Source: Caulochytrium protostelioides
Lineage: Eukaryota > Chytridiomycota > Caulochytriomycetes > Caulochytriales > Caulochytriaceae
NCBI GenBank assembly: GCA_003615045.1
Contig: ML014120.1
Coordinates: forward strand, 124,001-188,000
Length of the DNA stretch: 64,000 nt
Reading direction: 5' to 3'
The position numbers and the translations under genes were made by a program. Positions 17,460 to 28,120 of this stretch are shown here, piece by piece; position 1 is the stretch's first letter, and each line of letters starts with the position of its first letter. Below the pieces are notes generated by a model, which saw only the letters and a list, made by a program, of their open reading frames with translations, was not told the origin of the DNA and ran no database searches.

Positions 17460-20400
17460 ATGTCGCACGAATCGGGTGGATTAGATCCTGGCCACTTGTC
17501 GGCATATCAACAGCCTTCACCCCATACCCGTTTGCAAAAACTTTCCACCAGGCTTGGTTTTCTTTCATTCCCATCGATCACACTCAGCCGACACACAGCC
17601 ATGCGTCAGCGGCAGGATCGCAACCCTTCCAGCCGACCGTGGCGTCCGGGAAACTCCATCGCCCCGTCGGGCTCATACCGCACTGCTAGCGATGATACTT
17701 CTGTATCTTCCCGAGCGACCCTGACGCAATCGCCGTCGGGCCGCAGCGCATCCATCGCCGAATCATCTGTCTCGTCGGCCACGATCGCCCTGACTCGGCG
17801 CACGGCGGTCAGCACCAGTACCAGCACCGCAACGGTTGTGACGGGACGGACCCATCGGCAGCTCGGGTCCATCGGACGGACCTCCCAGTTTCGCTCGTAT
17901 CACCAGGATCAGGCAGGCGCGAGTCACCCTAGCCGACGCTTAGGCCAACTCGGCCAAACTCAAGCTCGGGGCCGCGGCCGCGGTCGAGGAGGTGGACGAG
18001 GGCGAGGTCGCGGTGGACATGCGAAGCCGGGTATGGCGATGTCATCGAGCGGTACCACGACCCAGACGGGTGCAAGCAGTTATGGGGGGCGAGGCCGTCG
18101 TCCCGGCGGTGGCGCCAATACAGGCGCTTCTCATCCACGTGACCTGGTGATTGCGGCGCTTTACGAAGGTCGCGGCATCACGCGAGACGTGGGAATCGCC
18201 GTGCTCAGCCTCACATCGACATCCCATCAGTTGTTTCAGGTAAGGTCAGGCCGGGCACAAGGCCGCCCGAACGATGGCGAGGCACGATGACTACAGCGGG
18301 ATTCACACTTTCTCCACTTGATGATTTTGGTCGTTAACTGTGTTGCTGTTCTTCGAACGGCACGGTGATCGTGTTCGGCGTGGCCAAGATGTGTAGTTTG
18401 CTGACACAGCCGTGTTCACGAAAACGCTGCGCCAGCTGCAGATCGTTCATCCGGTCGAGATCGTGCTGGCCGAGTCGTTGAACGAGACAGCTGCAAACCC
18501 CACGTCACTGCGCGACTTAGTAGAGGCTCAGCTCCCTGACGCGCGATTGTTCATGGTTCCACGACGCAGCTTCAATGAGCGTCTGGGTCGCGAATGGCTC
18601 AGCCGATATTGCCGCGATGAACTCGTCGAGGGTCTGATGGTCACTCTAGAAAGCAAGACTGCTGCCCTTGCCGCGTTTGCTGCCTTGCTGCATTACATCA
18701 CTGAAACACAGAATATCGGGTTCCTCGAAAACTCAATGATCGTTGTTTTTCATGCTAGCGAGGGCATGTGCTTTATTGATGCATCCACCGCTCGGATCTT
18801 GGAGCTCGTCACCAACCACAATCACGCCAAGGATGCGATGCATTTCTTGAGCTCGATTAGCCATGTAAAAACGAATATGGGTGCTCGCTTGCTTCGCTCC
18901 AACATCCTCCAACCGCTTTGCGATGCAAATACACTCGAAGGTCGCTTGGATGCGGTCGAAGAAATTATGAAGTCCGCGGATGGCGGCACCGCCGTACGCC
19001 AAGGTCTTGAAAACTTGCTCAACATGGATCAAACCTTGACTGTGCTCCTGTTCCCCCCAGCCAAACCCAACCTGGCGCACGCAGAGCAGCTCATCAATAC
19101 CGTCATTGCATTAAAGCACGTTCTCCTGACCATCCAGCCACTGGCCAAACATACAGAATCCTTCCGCTCAGAGGTTCTCGCGGCAATCCATTCCGTCCTG
19201 ACCGATTCTCGCGTGGAAGCCGTCCGAGATCTCGTGAACGCCACCGTCAGTGATGAAGTGGCCTGGCAGACCTCGCCAATCGGAATGCGCAACCAACGGT
19301 GCTACTGTGTCAAGACAGGCTGCAATGGGCTGCTGGATGTGGCGCGGCAAACCTATCGCGAAACCTCGAGTGACGTGTACGAGTTGGTCGAGCAGTACAA
19401 CGCGCGGTATTCGCGGTCATTCAAGATCGCATATACGTCGTCGATGAGGTTCTACCTCACGGATGCCGAGGCATCGAGTGCTGCCGATCTTCCTGATGAG
19501 TTCATCAATTGTGTTCAAAAGGGCAAGCAGCTCACGTTCACGACGCTCGAGCTGCTTTCGCTGAACAACCGACTGAATGAGAGCCTCACCGAAGTCTATC
19601 TTCTTTCCGACTCCTTGATCATGGAACTAGTCGAGCAGATCCAGCCACGCATCGGGATCCTTTGCCACGTCTCTGAATCGCTGGCGCTTCTCGATGTCCT
19701 GGCCAGCTTCGCATTCGATGCGCAGCGTCGCAGCATGGTTAGACCCGAGTTCACCGATACCCTCGCCATCAAGGGCGGTCGCCATCCTATTCTAGATGCA
19801 GCTTCGTTGGCGCCGAAACCGCGTGTACCGGGTCGCCGCGGTGATCCTGCCGCACCCAGGGGCGGCGGACGACTCCAGAGTGGCGTGCGCGGTCTCGGCG
19901 GTCCGTCCGGACCGATCGGCGATGCGGCCGCAACAAGCCCAACCTTAGTGGCGAACGATACGTATTGCAGCGGTGGTGCCAATGTCCAAATCATTACCGG
20001 CCCCAACATGAGCGGCAAATCCACTTATCTCCGACAGATTGGTCTGTTGAACATCATGGCTCAGATTGGGTCGTATGTGCCCGCCGAATACTGTTCGGTT
20101 CGTCTGGCGAAGCGGATCGCCGCACGTATGGGCAACGATGATGATCTCGAAGGCAACGCTAGCAGCTTCATGCTCGAAATGCGCGAAATGGCTGCCATTC
20201 TCCATGGGCTGGGCCCTACCGATGTGATTTTGATCGACGAGTTGGGCCGCGGCACTGGATTGACCGAAGGCATGGCGCTGACCTATGCCATCTGTGCCCA
20301 TTTCGCTCAGCAATCTGCCTTTGTCTTTCTCGCCACCCATTTCCTCGACTTGGCTGACACGCTCGGTGAGATCCCGAGCATCGTGAATCTGCACTTCCAA

Positions 20401-20961
20401 GTGCAAGTACACCCCGATCGTGAGGTCCCTTTCCGCTTCCTACATAGTTTAGGAGACCATCCAAGCTCCATCACCCATTATGGCCTCGACGTGGCGGCCA
20501 TGGCCCAAATGGATCCCGTCGTGATCGGGCATGCTCGCTCGATCATGGACGTATACGAAGCGCGGCGGCGGGCTGCTCGGCTGGCCCAGTTTGCTGCAGC
20601 GGCGCGAGGGGTCCGTCCCATGTCAGCGGTCCTCTCGCTAAAGCGAAAGCAACCGCGACGGCTCACAGGCTCAAACCACAGCGAGGTGTCGGACAAGGAC
20701 GAGAGCCACGACATCAGTTCGGAGACAGCATCGGTATCATCAACTGCCGTGGCCGACAAGTCACAGAGCTACCCGGCGGCGATTGAAGTTGTCCGTAGTG
20801 CCCGTGCTGAGCAGCATGCGGAGCAGCTTGTGGACGTGCTGCAGCAAATCCGCCAGCACGGCCGGCTGCCTCCAGCAGAGCTCCGTTCCTTGTTGCATGA
20901 TTTGCAGGCGGCCTGGCTGCGTGACGGTCGCGTGACGGCCCTGTCCTCTGGCTTGCGCTGA
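17460..20961 (+). CDS. MSH4: MutS homologue MSH4 (meiotic crossover factor), two exons
   Basis: MSH4 pairs with MSH5 as a sliding clamp on meiotic recombination intermediates and promotes crossovers. Exon 1 ends at 18239 (HQLFQ) with donor GTAAGG; exon 2 begins at 18397 (FADTAVFTKTLRQLQ) after GTGTAG, phase 0, restoring the family string. Spliced length is 1114 aa from the ATG at 17460; a later ATG at 17601 is equally possible. The N-terminal ~200 residues are Ser/Thr- and RG-rich. Lever/clamp domains follow (NMRxQxCYxVK is visible as GMRNQRCYCVKTG), then the ATPase: EFTDTLAIKGGRHPIL, Walker A GPNMSGKSTYLRQIG, Walker B VILIDELGRGT and FLATHFLDL. As in other MSH4 proteins, the N-terminal mismatch-binding domain is absent. 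A ~50-residue Gly/Arg/Pro insert (about 19810-19950) precedes Walker A, and the C-terminus is ~150 residues longer than usual. Confidence 0.95.
18240..18396 (+). other. MSH4 intron (157 bp)
   Basis: GTAAGG at the donor and GTGTAG at the acceptor, phase 0. The interior has stops in the MSH4 frame, and joining the flanks gives HQLFQ-FADTAVF as expected for the family. Confidence 0.88.
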
Positions 20962-22360
20962 TCACTATGATCTGCGCGTGCAGCCCTCGAGGCAAGTGAA
21001 GCCGGTGGCGCATTGTTCCCGACGTGGGCCTGGATGCTGTTCGGCCTACATCCTCTCTTGTCATTACGAGTGTGATCGGAGTTCGGGGTCCCTCTGGAGG
21101 GTTCAACAGCACTTGTGGGCACGCCGTGGTCGGAGGGGTCCACCCGCGAAAGCGGAGCTGCTGCGCCAAGGAATGTGGATCAAACGGCATTGAGCGGTCT
21201 GGGATGAAGGCGCTAAATATCTGAGCGTGCACGATCGTGAAGTCAATCACAGCGTGACACCACCTTGTTTTGTAGATAGATACTCTCTGACACCCGATTC
21301 ATGTCGGGCCATCGCTATAGCCATCGTGGTTCACATGTTTCATCGCGATTCATCGCGACTTTCATCGCGACTTTTTGCATGTCGGAGGCGGAGAAGGAGG
21401 CAAGGGTTCCCGTCGAGATCAGCTCCACTTGATAGCCTGCATCAAATCGCTCTACCCGTGGATCACTGTCACGGCCCAACGAATCAGTTGCGTGGGAGAG
21501 TCCTTCGTGGTCATATCGATACCTCTCGGGCATGACCGAGCTCACGTCCTACAGATGGCGCAGGGCCGTTCGGGGCGCGCGTCTTTGACCATTTGCTCCG
21601 CTCCGCTCCGCTCCGCTCTGCCGCGCCCCCCCACCGCGCCAAGCCGAAGCCGAAGCCGAAGCCGAAGGCCCTGACGCGGGGTTCCCGACGGCCCAACCAG
21701 TGGCGTCGCAGCGAGCGCGACGGATGGGTCCGAGGACTCCGCGACATGGCGTGCACGGACGCACACACCTTGGCAAAACACCGCGGCGAGCACCCGCTGC
21801 CTGTCTGCCCGTTCGCGCGTTGGCCGCACGGTGGAGCGAACGACGTGGTCGACCCTCACTGCCGCCAATGCTGCCGTCCGGCCGTCGGGTGGGGTGGACC
21901 TGCCGGGCCCGTGGCGCGATGGCCGCGGTCGTGCGGGCACGGCCGAAGCGGTCGGTGGTTGCCGACAGCACAGCAGCACACGGTTTCGGGGGCGTCTGCT
22001 GCTTCCTCTCGCTCAGTCACCCGGCCGCCTGCCGGCCTGTCGTCCAGGGGAAAAGCCGAGGGCAAACGAGAAATCGACCCCCCACCCCGAGAAAATGACT
22101 AGACATGATGGGAAAGAAGCTTGAGGGCGCGGGTCCTGTTTCTCGGTCGCTTCAGCCCGTCCAAGGGCTCTGATGGATAAAGGAATGATTGCGGTGTGCT
22201 CGGCAAAGCGCATTGATACCAACAGAGCGGGTCCTGTTTCGTTTATCCCGCGTTTAATTCCTGTCCACCCCGGCCCCCTACCGTGTCCGACCCCTGTCCC
22301 TAGCTACGCTAGCTCCGACCGCGCTTTCCGTTGACTTCTCCGTTTCCGTTCCCGTTCAAG
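20962..22360. other. Intergenic region with simple repeats and eIF3h leader
   Basis: No gene recognised. It holds three imperfect copies of TTTCATCGCGA (about 21339-21373), a CTCCG pentanucleotide run (about 21595-21618) and an AAGCCG run (about 21641-21668). The last ~100 bases are C/T-rich and lead into the eIF3h ATG, so they are probably its 5' UTR. Confidence 0.5.
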
Positions 22361-23815
22361 ATGGACTCGACAATGGCCGACACCCACCACGACGAGGCCC
22401 CGATGGCGGCGCCGTCGCTTGCCGCCAAGCTCGTGATGGCCGCCGAGCGTGGCCACTACAAGCCCAGCCCGGAAGTCGAGGCCCTGAAGGACCTCGCCTT
22501 CGACAAGGACGGCCTGCAGAACACGCTCGCCGCCATTCACAACGAGGAGTTTAACATGGACCACATCGAGCAGCCCGGTCTCGCTGCGAAGGCCGCTGCG
22601 TCGAAGAAGGACGTCGTGATCCTTGATGCGTCCGTCGCGCTTCAAATCATTCAGTCGGCGGGCTCCTCCAGCGCGAGCTTCACCGAGTCCGTGAGCGGTC
22701 AGCTCCTTGGTATCGATCGCGTCGGCCGCATCGAGGCCACCGCGTCGTTCCCCTTCATGAACAAGCAGGCGGCAAGCGCCGACGCCACTGACGTCGCCGA
22801 GACGAGCGATGTCTCGCAATACGACCACCACCGCCAGATGCTCAGCGTCTACCACAGCACGCGTTACGAGGCGAGCCCCGTCGGCTGGTACCACGCCACC
22901 GCGTCGCCGTCGGCTGCGTCGGCGTCGGCGTCGGCCTCAGGCGCCTCGGGTGCCTCGGCCAGCGCGCCCATCGTGCCCTGGACCCAGCCCAGCTTCATCG
23001 AGACCCAGCTCAGCTACCAGCGCACGCTGCCGCGCTCGTTGGCCCTCGTCTACTCGGCGCCGCAGACCGCGCTGACCTCTAACCTGTCGTTCAAGGCGTT
23101 CCGCCTGACCCCTGCGTTCATGCGTCTGTTCGCCTCGGCCCAGCAGACCGATGCGGCCGGCCACAAGACCCACAACGCGCACTCCAAGGGCTCATTCACG
23201 CTCGAGGCGCTGGCCCGCGAAGGCATCAGCCCCGCCGACATCTTCGAGGTGCTCGAGGTGCAGATCAAGAACAGCGCGCTCCTCAACGCCTTCCTGTGGA
23301 ACTGGGAGGCCACGCAGACGGCCCCGGCGGCCAAGTCGAGCCGGTTCACGGCGCCGACATCCGCCTACGCCGCCGCCTCGGCCGACCTGATCGGCCACCC
23401 GAGCCTGCCCTTCTCGATGCCCCCGGCCTCGGGTCTGAACCTCAACTCCGACGCCCCGCTCACCAACCACCTGACCTCGCTGATGGTCACGCTCGAGAAC
23501 CTCCACCACACGCACAATCGCGCGCTGTCCTCGTGGCACCGCCACCTCGATAATGCGCAGCGCGAGCACGCCGCTTCGGTCCAGAAGAAGAAGCTCGAGA
23601 ACGCCGCCGCGATCGCCGCCGGCAAGGAGCCCATCTACCCCGAGGCCTCGCTCACCGCGACGGCTTCGGCCGAGGTCGCCAAAGTCCTCGCTGAAGAACC
23701 CTCGCGCTACGACATGCTTCTGACCCTCAACCAGATCGAAGAGGAGGTCGAGCAGATGACCACCGGTGCCAATACCGGTCTCGTCAAGGCCTTCCTGGCC
23801 AAGGCGGGTCTGTAG
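22361..23815 (+). CDS. eIF3h: Eukaryotic translation initiation factor 3 subunit H
   Basis: eIF3h is a non-catalytic MPN subunit of the eIF3 complex, which recruits mRNA to the 40S ribosome. The product (484 aa from 22361) has the MPN domain at ~85-230: VVILDASVALQIIQSAG, GQLLGIDRVGRIEATASFPF, and RYEASPVGWYHAT, where human eIF3h has HVGWYQST. A Ser/Ala insert at ~185-205 separates this from FIETQLSYQRTLPRSLALVY and SFKAFRLTPAFMRLF, both family signatures. The metal-binding JAMM histidines are absent, as normal for this subunit. A helical C-terminal region ends in MLLTLNQIEEEVEQM, like the 'SLLIAGQINTY' end of animal eIF3h. The start is ATG 22361; upstream codons of the frame lie in the leader. 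About 300 bases separate it from convergent NIC96. Confidence 0.93.
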   Translation: MDSTMADTHHDEAPMAAPSLAAKLVMAAERGHYKPSPEVEALKDLAFDKDGLQNTLAAIHNEEFNMDHIEQPGLAAKAAASKKDVVILDASVALQIIQSAGSSSASFTESVSGQLLGIDRVGRIEATASFPFMNKQAASADATDVAETSDVSQYDHHRQMLSVYHSTRYEASPVGWYHATASPSAASASASASGASGASASAPIVPWTQPSFIETQLSYQRTLPRSLALVYSAPQTALTSNLSFKAFRLTPAFMRLFASAQQTDAAGHKTHNAHSKGSFTLEALAREGISPADIFEVLEVQIKNSALLNAFLWNWEATQTAPAAKSSRFTAPTSAYAAASADLIGHPSLPFSMPPASGLNLNSDAPLTNHLTSLMVTLENLHHTHNRALSSWHRHLDNAQREHAASVQKKKLENAAAIAAGKEPIYPEASLTATASAEVAKVLAEEPSRYDMLLTLNQIEEEVEQMTTGANTGLVKAFLAKAGL

Positions 23816-24122
23816 ATCCACGTCATGACGAAGCTTATTGCTCCGTTTATTTTTTATGTCACCTCTCACACTCGCTCACTCCCGCCCCACTTTCCCCTTG
23901 GCTCATCTGATTGCCTCGAGGACTCGCTCATCTGCCCCTTTTCTACTGTCATTACATCTCCTTTCGTTAGATCCGCGTCATGACGCGGCCGCACCACAGC
24001 GCGGTCACCAGACCCGTCACCACGCGGCACTGGAGCGGTTAGCCATCAAAAGAGGCGATGGGCATTCGAGTCGTTCAGTATCAAGGAATTAAAAACAAAG
24101 GGTGGTGGTTGAGATCACGATC
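23816..24122. other. Shared 3' region of eIF3h and NIC96
   Basis: T-rich sequence after the eIF3h stop (GTTTATTTTTTATGTC near 23845) and an A-rich patch near 24085-24100, reading as termination regions of the two convergent genes. Confidence 0.4.
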
Positions 24123-26885
24123 TTAGCAGCCCAGCAAGACATCCAGCTGGTTGAGCTTGCCGAACACCTCGCCGGGGAGACGGAAGGGCAAGCTGCCCGC
24201 GAACAGTAAGAGGGAGCGGCTTTTGCGGCGCAATTCTTGGAGTCGGGCATGGCGCGCCTCGTGACTCAGGCCATGGCGCGCCTTGGTGCCGGCGGCCGAC
24301 AGGGTCTGCATGTAGCTGACCATGATCTCGGGCAGCAGCTGGCGGATCATGGGGTCGAGGGAGCGCGCGGCCTCCTCGGCCTTGCCCTGGACGGCGGCCA
24401 TGTCCGGCACATCCGGGAACAGGTGCGTTGTCGCCAGTACCTCGATGGCTTTGACCTCCTGGCCCTGAGCGGCAAGACGGCGGAATGCGTGCAGCGTCAG
24501 GAGCAGCTCGCACGTCGCTTTCTCTGCCGCGCTCAGGTCGCGCCACAGCTCGCTGCGCACGTGGTGGCGATAGTAGTGGATGACGTCCTCAGCCGTCGTC
24601 ACGACGGCATCACGGCTCTCCGGCGAGCGGATCGCGGCGGCGCTCCCATGGGCGCCCGATTCCGACGTCAGGGTGCGGTCCAAGTCTTGGGCAAGCGCCT
24701 CGCCGAGACGACGGTTGATCAAGCGCACGACACGGCCCGCGTCGCCGACCATGTTGTAAAGCTGCACGGCGGTCTGGAACGCGCCCTGCTGATTGGCGCG
24801 CTGCGCCGTCGGCCGGATAATCTTGTCGCGGAACATGGCGTCAGTCGGACAGTGCAGCAGGGTGCGATACGTCTCGAGCAGCCCAGGCGTGCGCGGGGTG
24901 CCCTTGGTGGCAGCGGTGGTGCTGCCACTGGCCGCGGGATCGCCGAGCAGAGCGGCAAAATCGCCGCTCTCAAGCAAGCACTCACTGATCAGCGACCACA
25001 GCTTCTCGACGGCCGCGTTGTAAGCGACGGGGATCGTCGTCGGCGGCAGCACGAGCGACAGGGTCAGAAGGTAGTGGCAGACGGCGTGGGCATCGATCGC
25101 CATCAAGTCGCGCGTGTACGCGGCCATCTGGCGCCACAGCATGTCGAAAGGCACAGCAGCGGGATGCACCGAAGTCGTGATCGTCGTGGAGCGGCTTTCG
25201 CCCATCTCGTCGTCCATCGGCACAATCATCTTGTAGTATGCGGCGGCGATTGCAAAATGAACGGCGTCCACGGCGAACGTCGGCTGCTTGGCGAGGAAGC
25301 TGATGGCCTTTTCAAATTCACCCGCGAACACGAGCGCCTTAAACCAGATGAGACCCTGGAAGTGGTTGGCGCTGCGGCACAAGTCGCGGGAGAAGTCCGC
25401 AAGGGTAAAGTCGTGGCCGTCAATCAGATTCAGACGAAGCCACAAGAAGTCTTCCTGCGTGGCCATCACAGCGAGGTTGCTGACGGGCGATCCGCGCAGG
25501 ATCAGGCGGCCGACGAGCTTAATGAGCATCGCCAAGAAGACGTCGCGCACGCGGTCCTGGCTCGGCACGCATGGCGCGGTGGTGAAGTGGGCGACGGCCG
25601 TCCATCGCTGCATCATGGCTTTGCGTCCCGCATCCGCGTCCCGCGTGCCCGGGTGAGCCCACTGCTGCAAGGGCGCGAGCAGATCGCCATAGCCCATGCG
25701 TTCGGCAAGCCCGCGGTGCTTCTCCAGGTACTTGACTGCGCGGTCGCGGTGGCCCGTGCGGATGAGCAAATACACCACGGCCCATAGCGGGACATCGTCG
25801 TCCGATACGGCGAGTTGCGCGTCCCACGTCTGGCTGTGGGCGTGCCAGTATTTGTGGCGCAGCCAGCAAAGAACATTTGACTCGGGCGTTGGGATGCCAC
25901 CGGTCTCGGCGCCCGAGCGGACGAGCTCGGTCTGGATGTACTGGTAGAACTCCGCCTCGAGGCAGTGGATGCCGCCGGTGACGATGTTGGCCGAGGAAGG
26001 ACCCGCGAGAGGCGGCGCAGCGGCCGTGCTCGTCGGCGCGCCGCTGACGGCCGCGAACGCGTCCCAGCACTGCCGCAAGTGGTCCTGCGTCGGGTTGAGT
26101 GGCTGGCGGTACACGTCCGCAAACGCGCGGTGCAGCAGCATCGGTTCGCCGCGGCGACGGCTCTCGTTGAGCTGGCGCACGACGCTGGCGTACGCATCCA
26201 TGACGGGGAACTGCTTCAGAGAAGGTGCAGGCGTGTCCGGCGACGCTGCCGAGCCGAGCGTGCCCGCGGACCCATTCCCGCGGTCAGGGCGGCGGAAGAC
26301 GCTAGTCGTCTCGCCACCCAGGGCTTCACCGGCCATCACACCGTCCAAGCCGCGGCCCGACGCGCCGCTGGTCACAACGGCGCCGAGCTCTTCGTAGATG
26401 CGGCGCTTCTCGGCCTCCCACTGGCGCAAGGAAGCGCGGGCGAGGCTCGCGTCGAGGTGTTCGGTCATGCGGGTCTTGGTATCCTCGATCGTCATCGAAA
26501 CGACGCTTTCGTGCTCATTGCGCAAGTAGCCTTCCAAGTCGGTGTCGTGGACGGCTTTCAGTGGCGCGAAGGCCGTCGTAAGGTTGATTTGCTGAAGCAC
26601 CGACTGGATACGCTCGACGTCGAAGCCCTTGTTGGCGAGCAAGGACATAGTGCGCGTATCGAGCACGGCGGGACGGGCGCTCATGCTCATTGGCCCGCCG
26701 TCGACGGCCGCCGCGACGGCGCGCGAGACATCGCCGGCACGCGCGGCTTTCGCAGCGAGTTTGCGGGTCTGTGCCTCGATCTGATCCAAGTTGCGATCAA
26801 TCGACGGCAGCTCCGACGCATTGAGGTGATTCGTCAGCTGCCGCGATTGCTCCAGCAGCTGCTGGAAGTCAAATGACGGCGCCAT
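24123..26885 (-). CDS. NIC96: Nucleoporin NIC96/NUP93 (inner-ring linker nucleoporin)
   Basis: NIC96/NUP93 is a structural nucleoporin of the inner ring that anchors the Nsp1 channel complex through its N-terminal helix and binds Nup188/Nup192. The 920-residue product (yeast 839, human 819) begins FDFQQLLEQSRQLTNHL, the coiled-coil linker region. It then shows the signature LLANKGFDVERIQSVLQQIN and DTDLEGYLRNEHESVVSMTIE, followed by the long helical solenoid with FYQYIQTELVR, VLCWLRHKYWHAHSQTWDAQ, PLWAVVYLLIRTGHRDRAVKYL and HYYRHHVRSELW. A Ser/Ala/Gly-rich loop lies near 200-240. No intron is seen. It is divergent from EFM3. Confidence 0.95.
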   Translation of the reverse strand: MAPSFDFQQLLEQSRQLTNHLNASELPSIDRNLDQIEAQTRKLAAKAARAGDVSRAVAAAVDGGPMSMSARPAVLDTRTMSLLANKGFDVERIQSVLQQINLTTAFAPLKAVHDTDLEGYLRNEHESVVSMTIEDTKTRMTEHLDASLARASLRQWEAEKRRIYEELGAVVTSGASGRGLDGVMAGEALGGETTSVFRRPDRGNGSAGTLGSAASPDTPAPSLKQFPVMDAYASVVRQLNESRRRGEPMLLHRAFADVYRQPLNPTQDHLRQCWDAFAAVSGAPTSTAAAPPLAGPSSANIVTGGIHCLEAEFYQYIQTELVRSGAETGGIPTPESNVLCWLRHKYWHAHSQTWDAQLAVSDDDVPLWAVVYLLIRTGHRDRAVKYLEKHRGLAERMGYGDLLAPLQQWAHPGTRDADAGRKAMMQRWTAVAHFTTAPCVPSQDRVRDVFLAMLIKLVGRLILRGSPVSNLAVMATQEDFLWLRLNLIDGHDFTLADFSRDLCRSANHFQGLIWFKALVFAGEFEKAISFLAKQPTFAVDAVHFAIAAAYYKMIVPMDDEMGESRSTTITTSVHPAAVPFDMLWRQMAAYTRDLMAIDAHAVCHYLLTLSLVLPPTTIPVAYNAAVEKLWSLISECLLESGDFAALLGDPAASGSTTAATKGTPRTPGLLETYRTLLHCPTDAMFRDKIIRPTAQRANQQGAFQTAVQLYNMVGDAGRVVRLINRRLGEALAQDLDRTLTSESGAHGSAAAIRSPESRDAVVTTAEDVIHYYRHHVRSELWRDLSAAEKATCELLLTLHAFRRLAAQGQEVKAIEVLATTHLFPDVPDMAAVQGKAEEAARSLDPMIRQLLPEIMVSYMQTLSAAGTKARHGLSHEARHARLQELRRKSRSLLLFAGSLPFRLPGEVFGKLNQLDVLLGC

Positions 26886-28120
26886 CGTGGCGAGTAGACG
26901 GAGGTCGCGGCGTCGCAGCGGTAGGGCCGGCGAACGGGACCGGACGGCCGTTGACCAGCACCAGCACCAGCGGCACCAGCACCCGTGGCAACACGAGCGG
27001 CGGCAGCGGCAGGGTCAGCGCAGCGGTCCAGGGGCTGCAGCGGTGCTGGAGAGCGGTGAGGCGGTGGCGATGCTCTCCGGCGGCGAGTGAAGTGAGCAGC
27101 GGCGCGTCCGCATCGGCGCTTGGCATGGCATCGCTCACGGGCTACGCGTATGCCCAGGCCCGTCACGACCGTCAAGACCGTCGCGCCAGCCAGGTGACCG
27201 TCGTCTGCCCATCAGAGAGATGATCACGATAGCGGCCCCCCGAGACGGCGATAGTCATGGGGTGTGCGGTGGCGTTGCCGGTGAGCTCCCGTTCAGTGCG
27301 CGTTGTGGCCCGCACGCGGCATGTGGCAGCGTCGGTGTGACCCCGTCCTCCCCAACCGACGCGCCTCCGCGGTTGGGCGTCGAGGCGTGCCGAGGTGGGC
27401 TTGGGGGCTTGGGCGTGGGCGTGGGGACCCCAGACGTCGCCTGGGCTCGGCCAGAGAGGCCGCCGTCGCCGCGGTGGGTCGGTTCTTGCGGGTGGTCATC
27501 AGCGATCCAGAAGACGGCAAGGTCGTCCATGTCATAACCCCCACGTGCATGCCGCTCGAGCAATCACGCAGGATCGATGCAATGATAGACCGTCATGATT
27601 GCGCAGCATGTTGTTGCCTTGTTGCGGCCGGGGAAGTCGGAGAAGCAATCCTGCCGTGCAAGCTGGCTTGCTGTAGTGGGTGCGATGCTTGGCCCACCAT
27701 GGATTCCATTATGCGCTCCGGCACGTGAACCGCTCGACTCGATCGCTGCGACCTGGCAAAGCACGCTGGGCATCAGCCGGTTGATCGGCTCGAAACATGC
27801 CGCCTTGTGTCGGGTAGCACGGCAGGAACGCGGGGGATCGTCGTCATATGGCCCGACGCGCAGTGAAAGAAAGACGGTAAACTCCGCCGATGTCTCCGCT
27901 GGAGCTCTGGTCACTCACGTATCGAAGCCCATTCTCGAGTGCAACTCTGAAAACAACACCTCCACCACCCTGAGCTTAGTCTGAGCTGGCTCTGAATTTT
28001 GCCTCACTGTGACTGTCTTCTCTCCTTCCGCTTGGTTAGTGGCGATACAATATCGCCGTTTTGGCAGTGGATCCGTGTACGACCCGTCTGACGCCCCGAC
28101 GACTTCCGCCAAGCAGCGCC
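26886..28120. other. Divergent promoter region between NIC96 and EFM3
   Basis: No convincing gene on either strand. A CAGCACCAGCACCAG simple repeat lies near 26955-26985, and GGGCTTGGGCGTGGGCGTGG near 27400. The final ~100 bases, C/T-rich, are probably the EFM3 leader. Confidence 0.5.

Noticed and set aside
24237-25787. 516-codon plus-strand frame
   Set aside because: Antisense shadow of NIC96.
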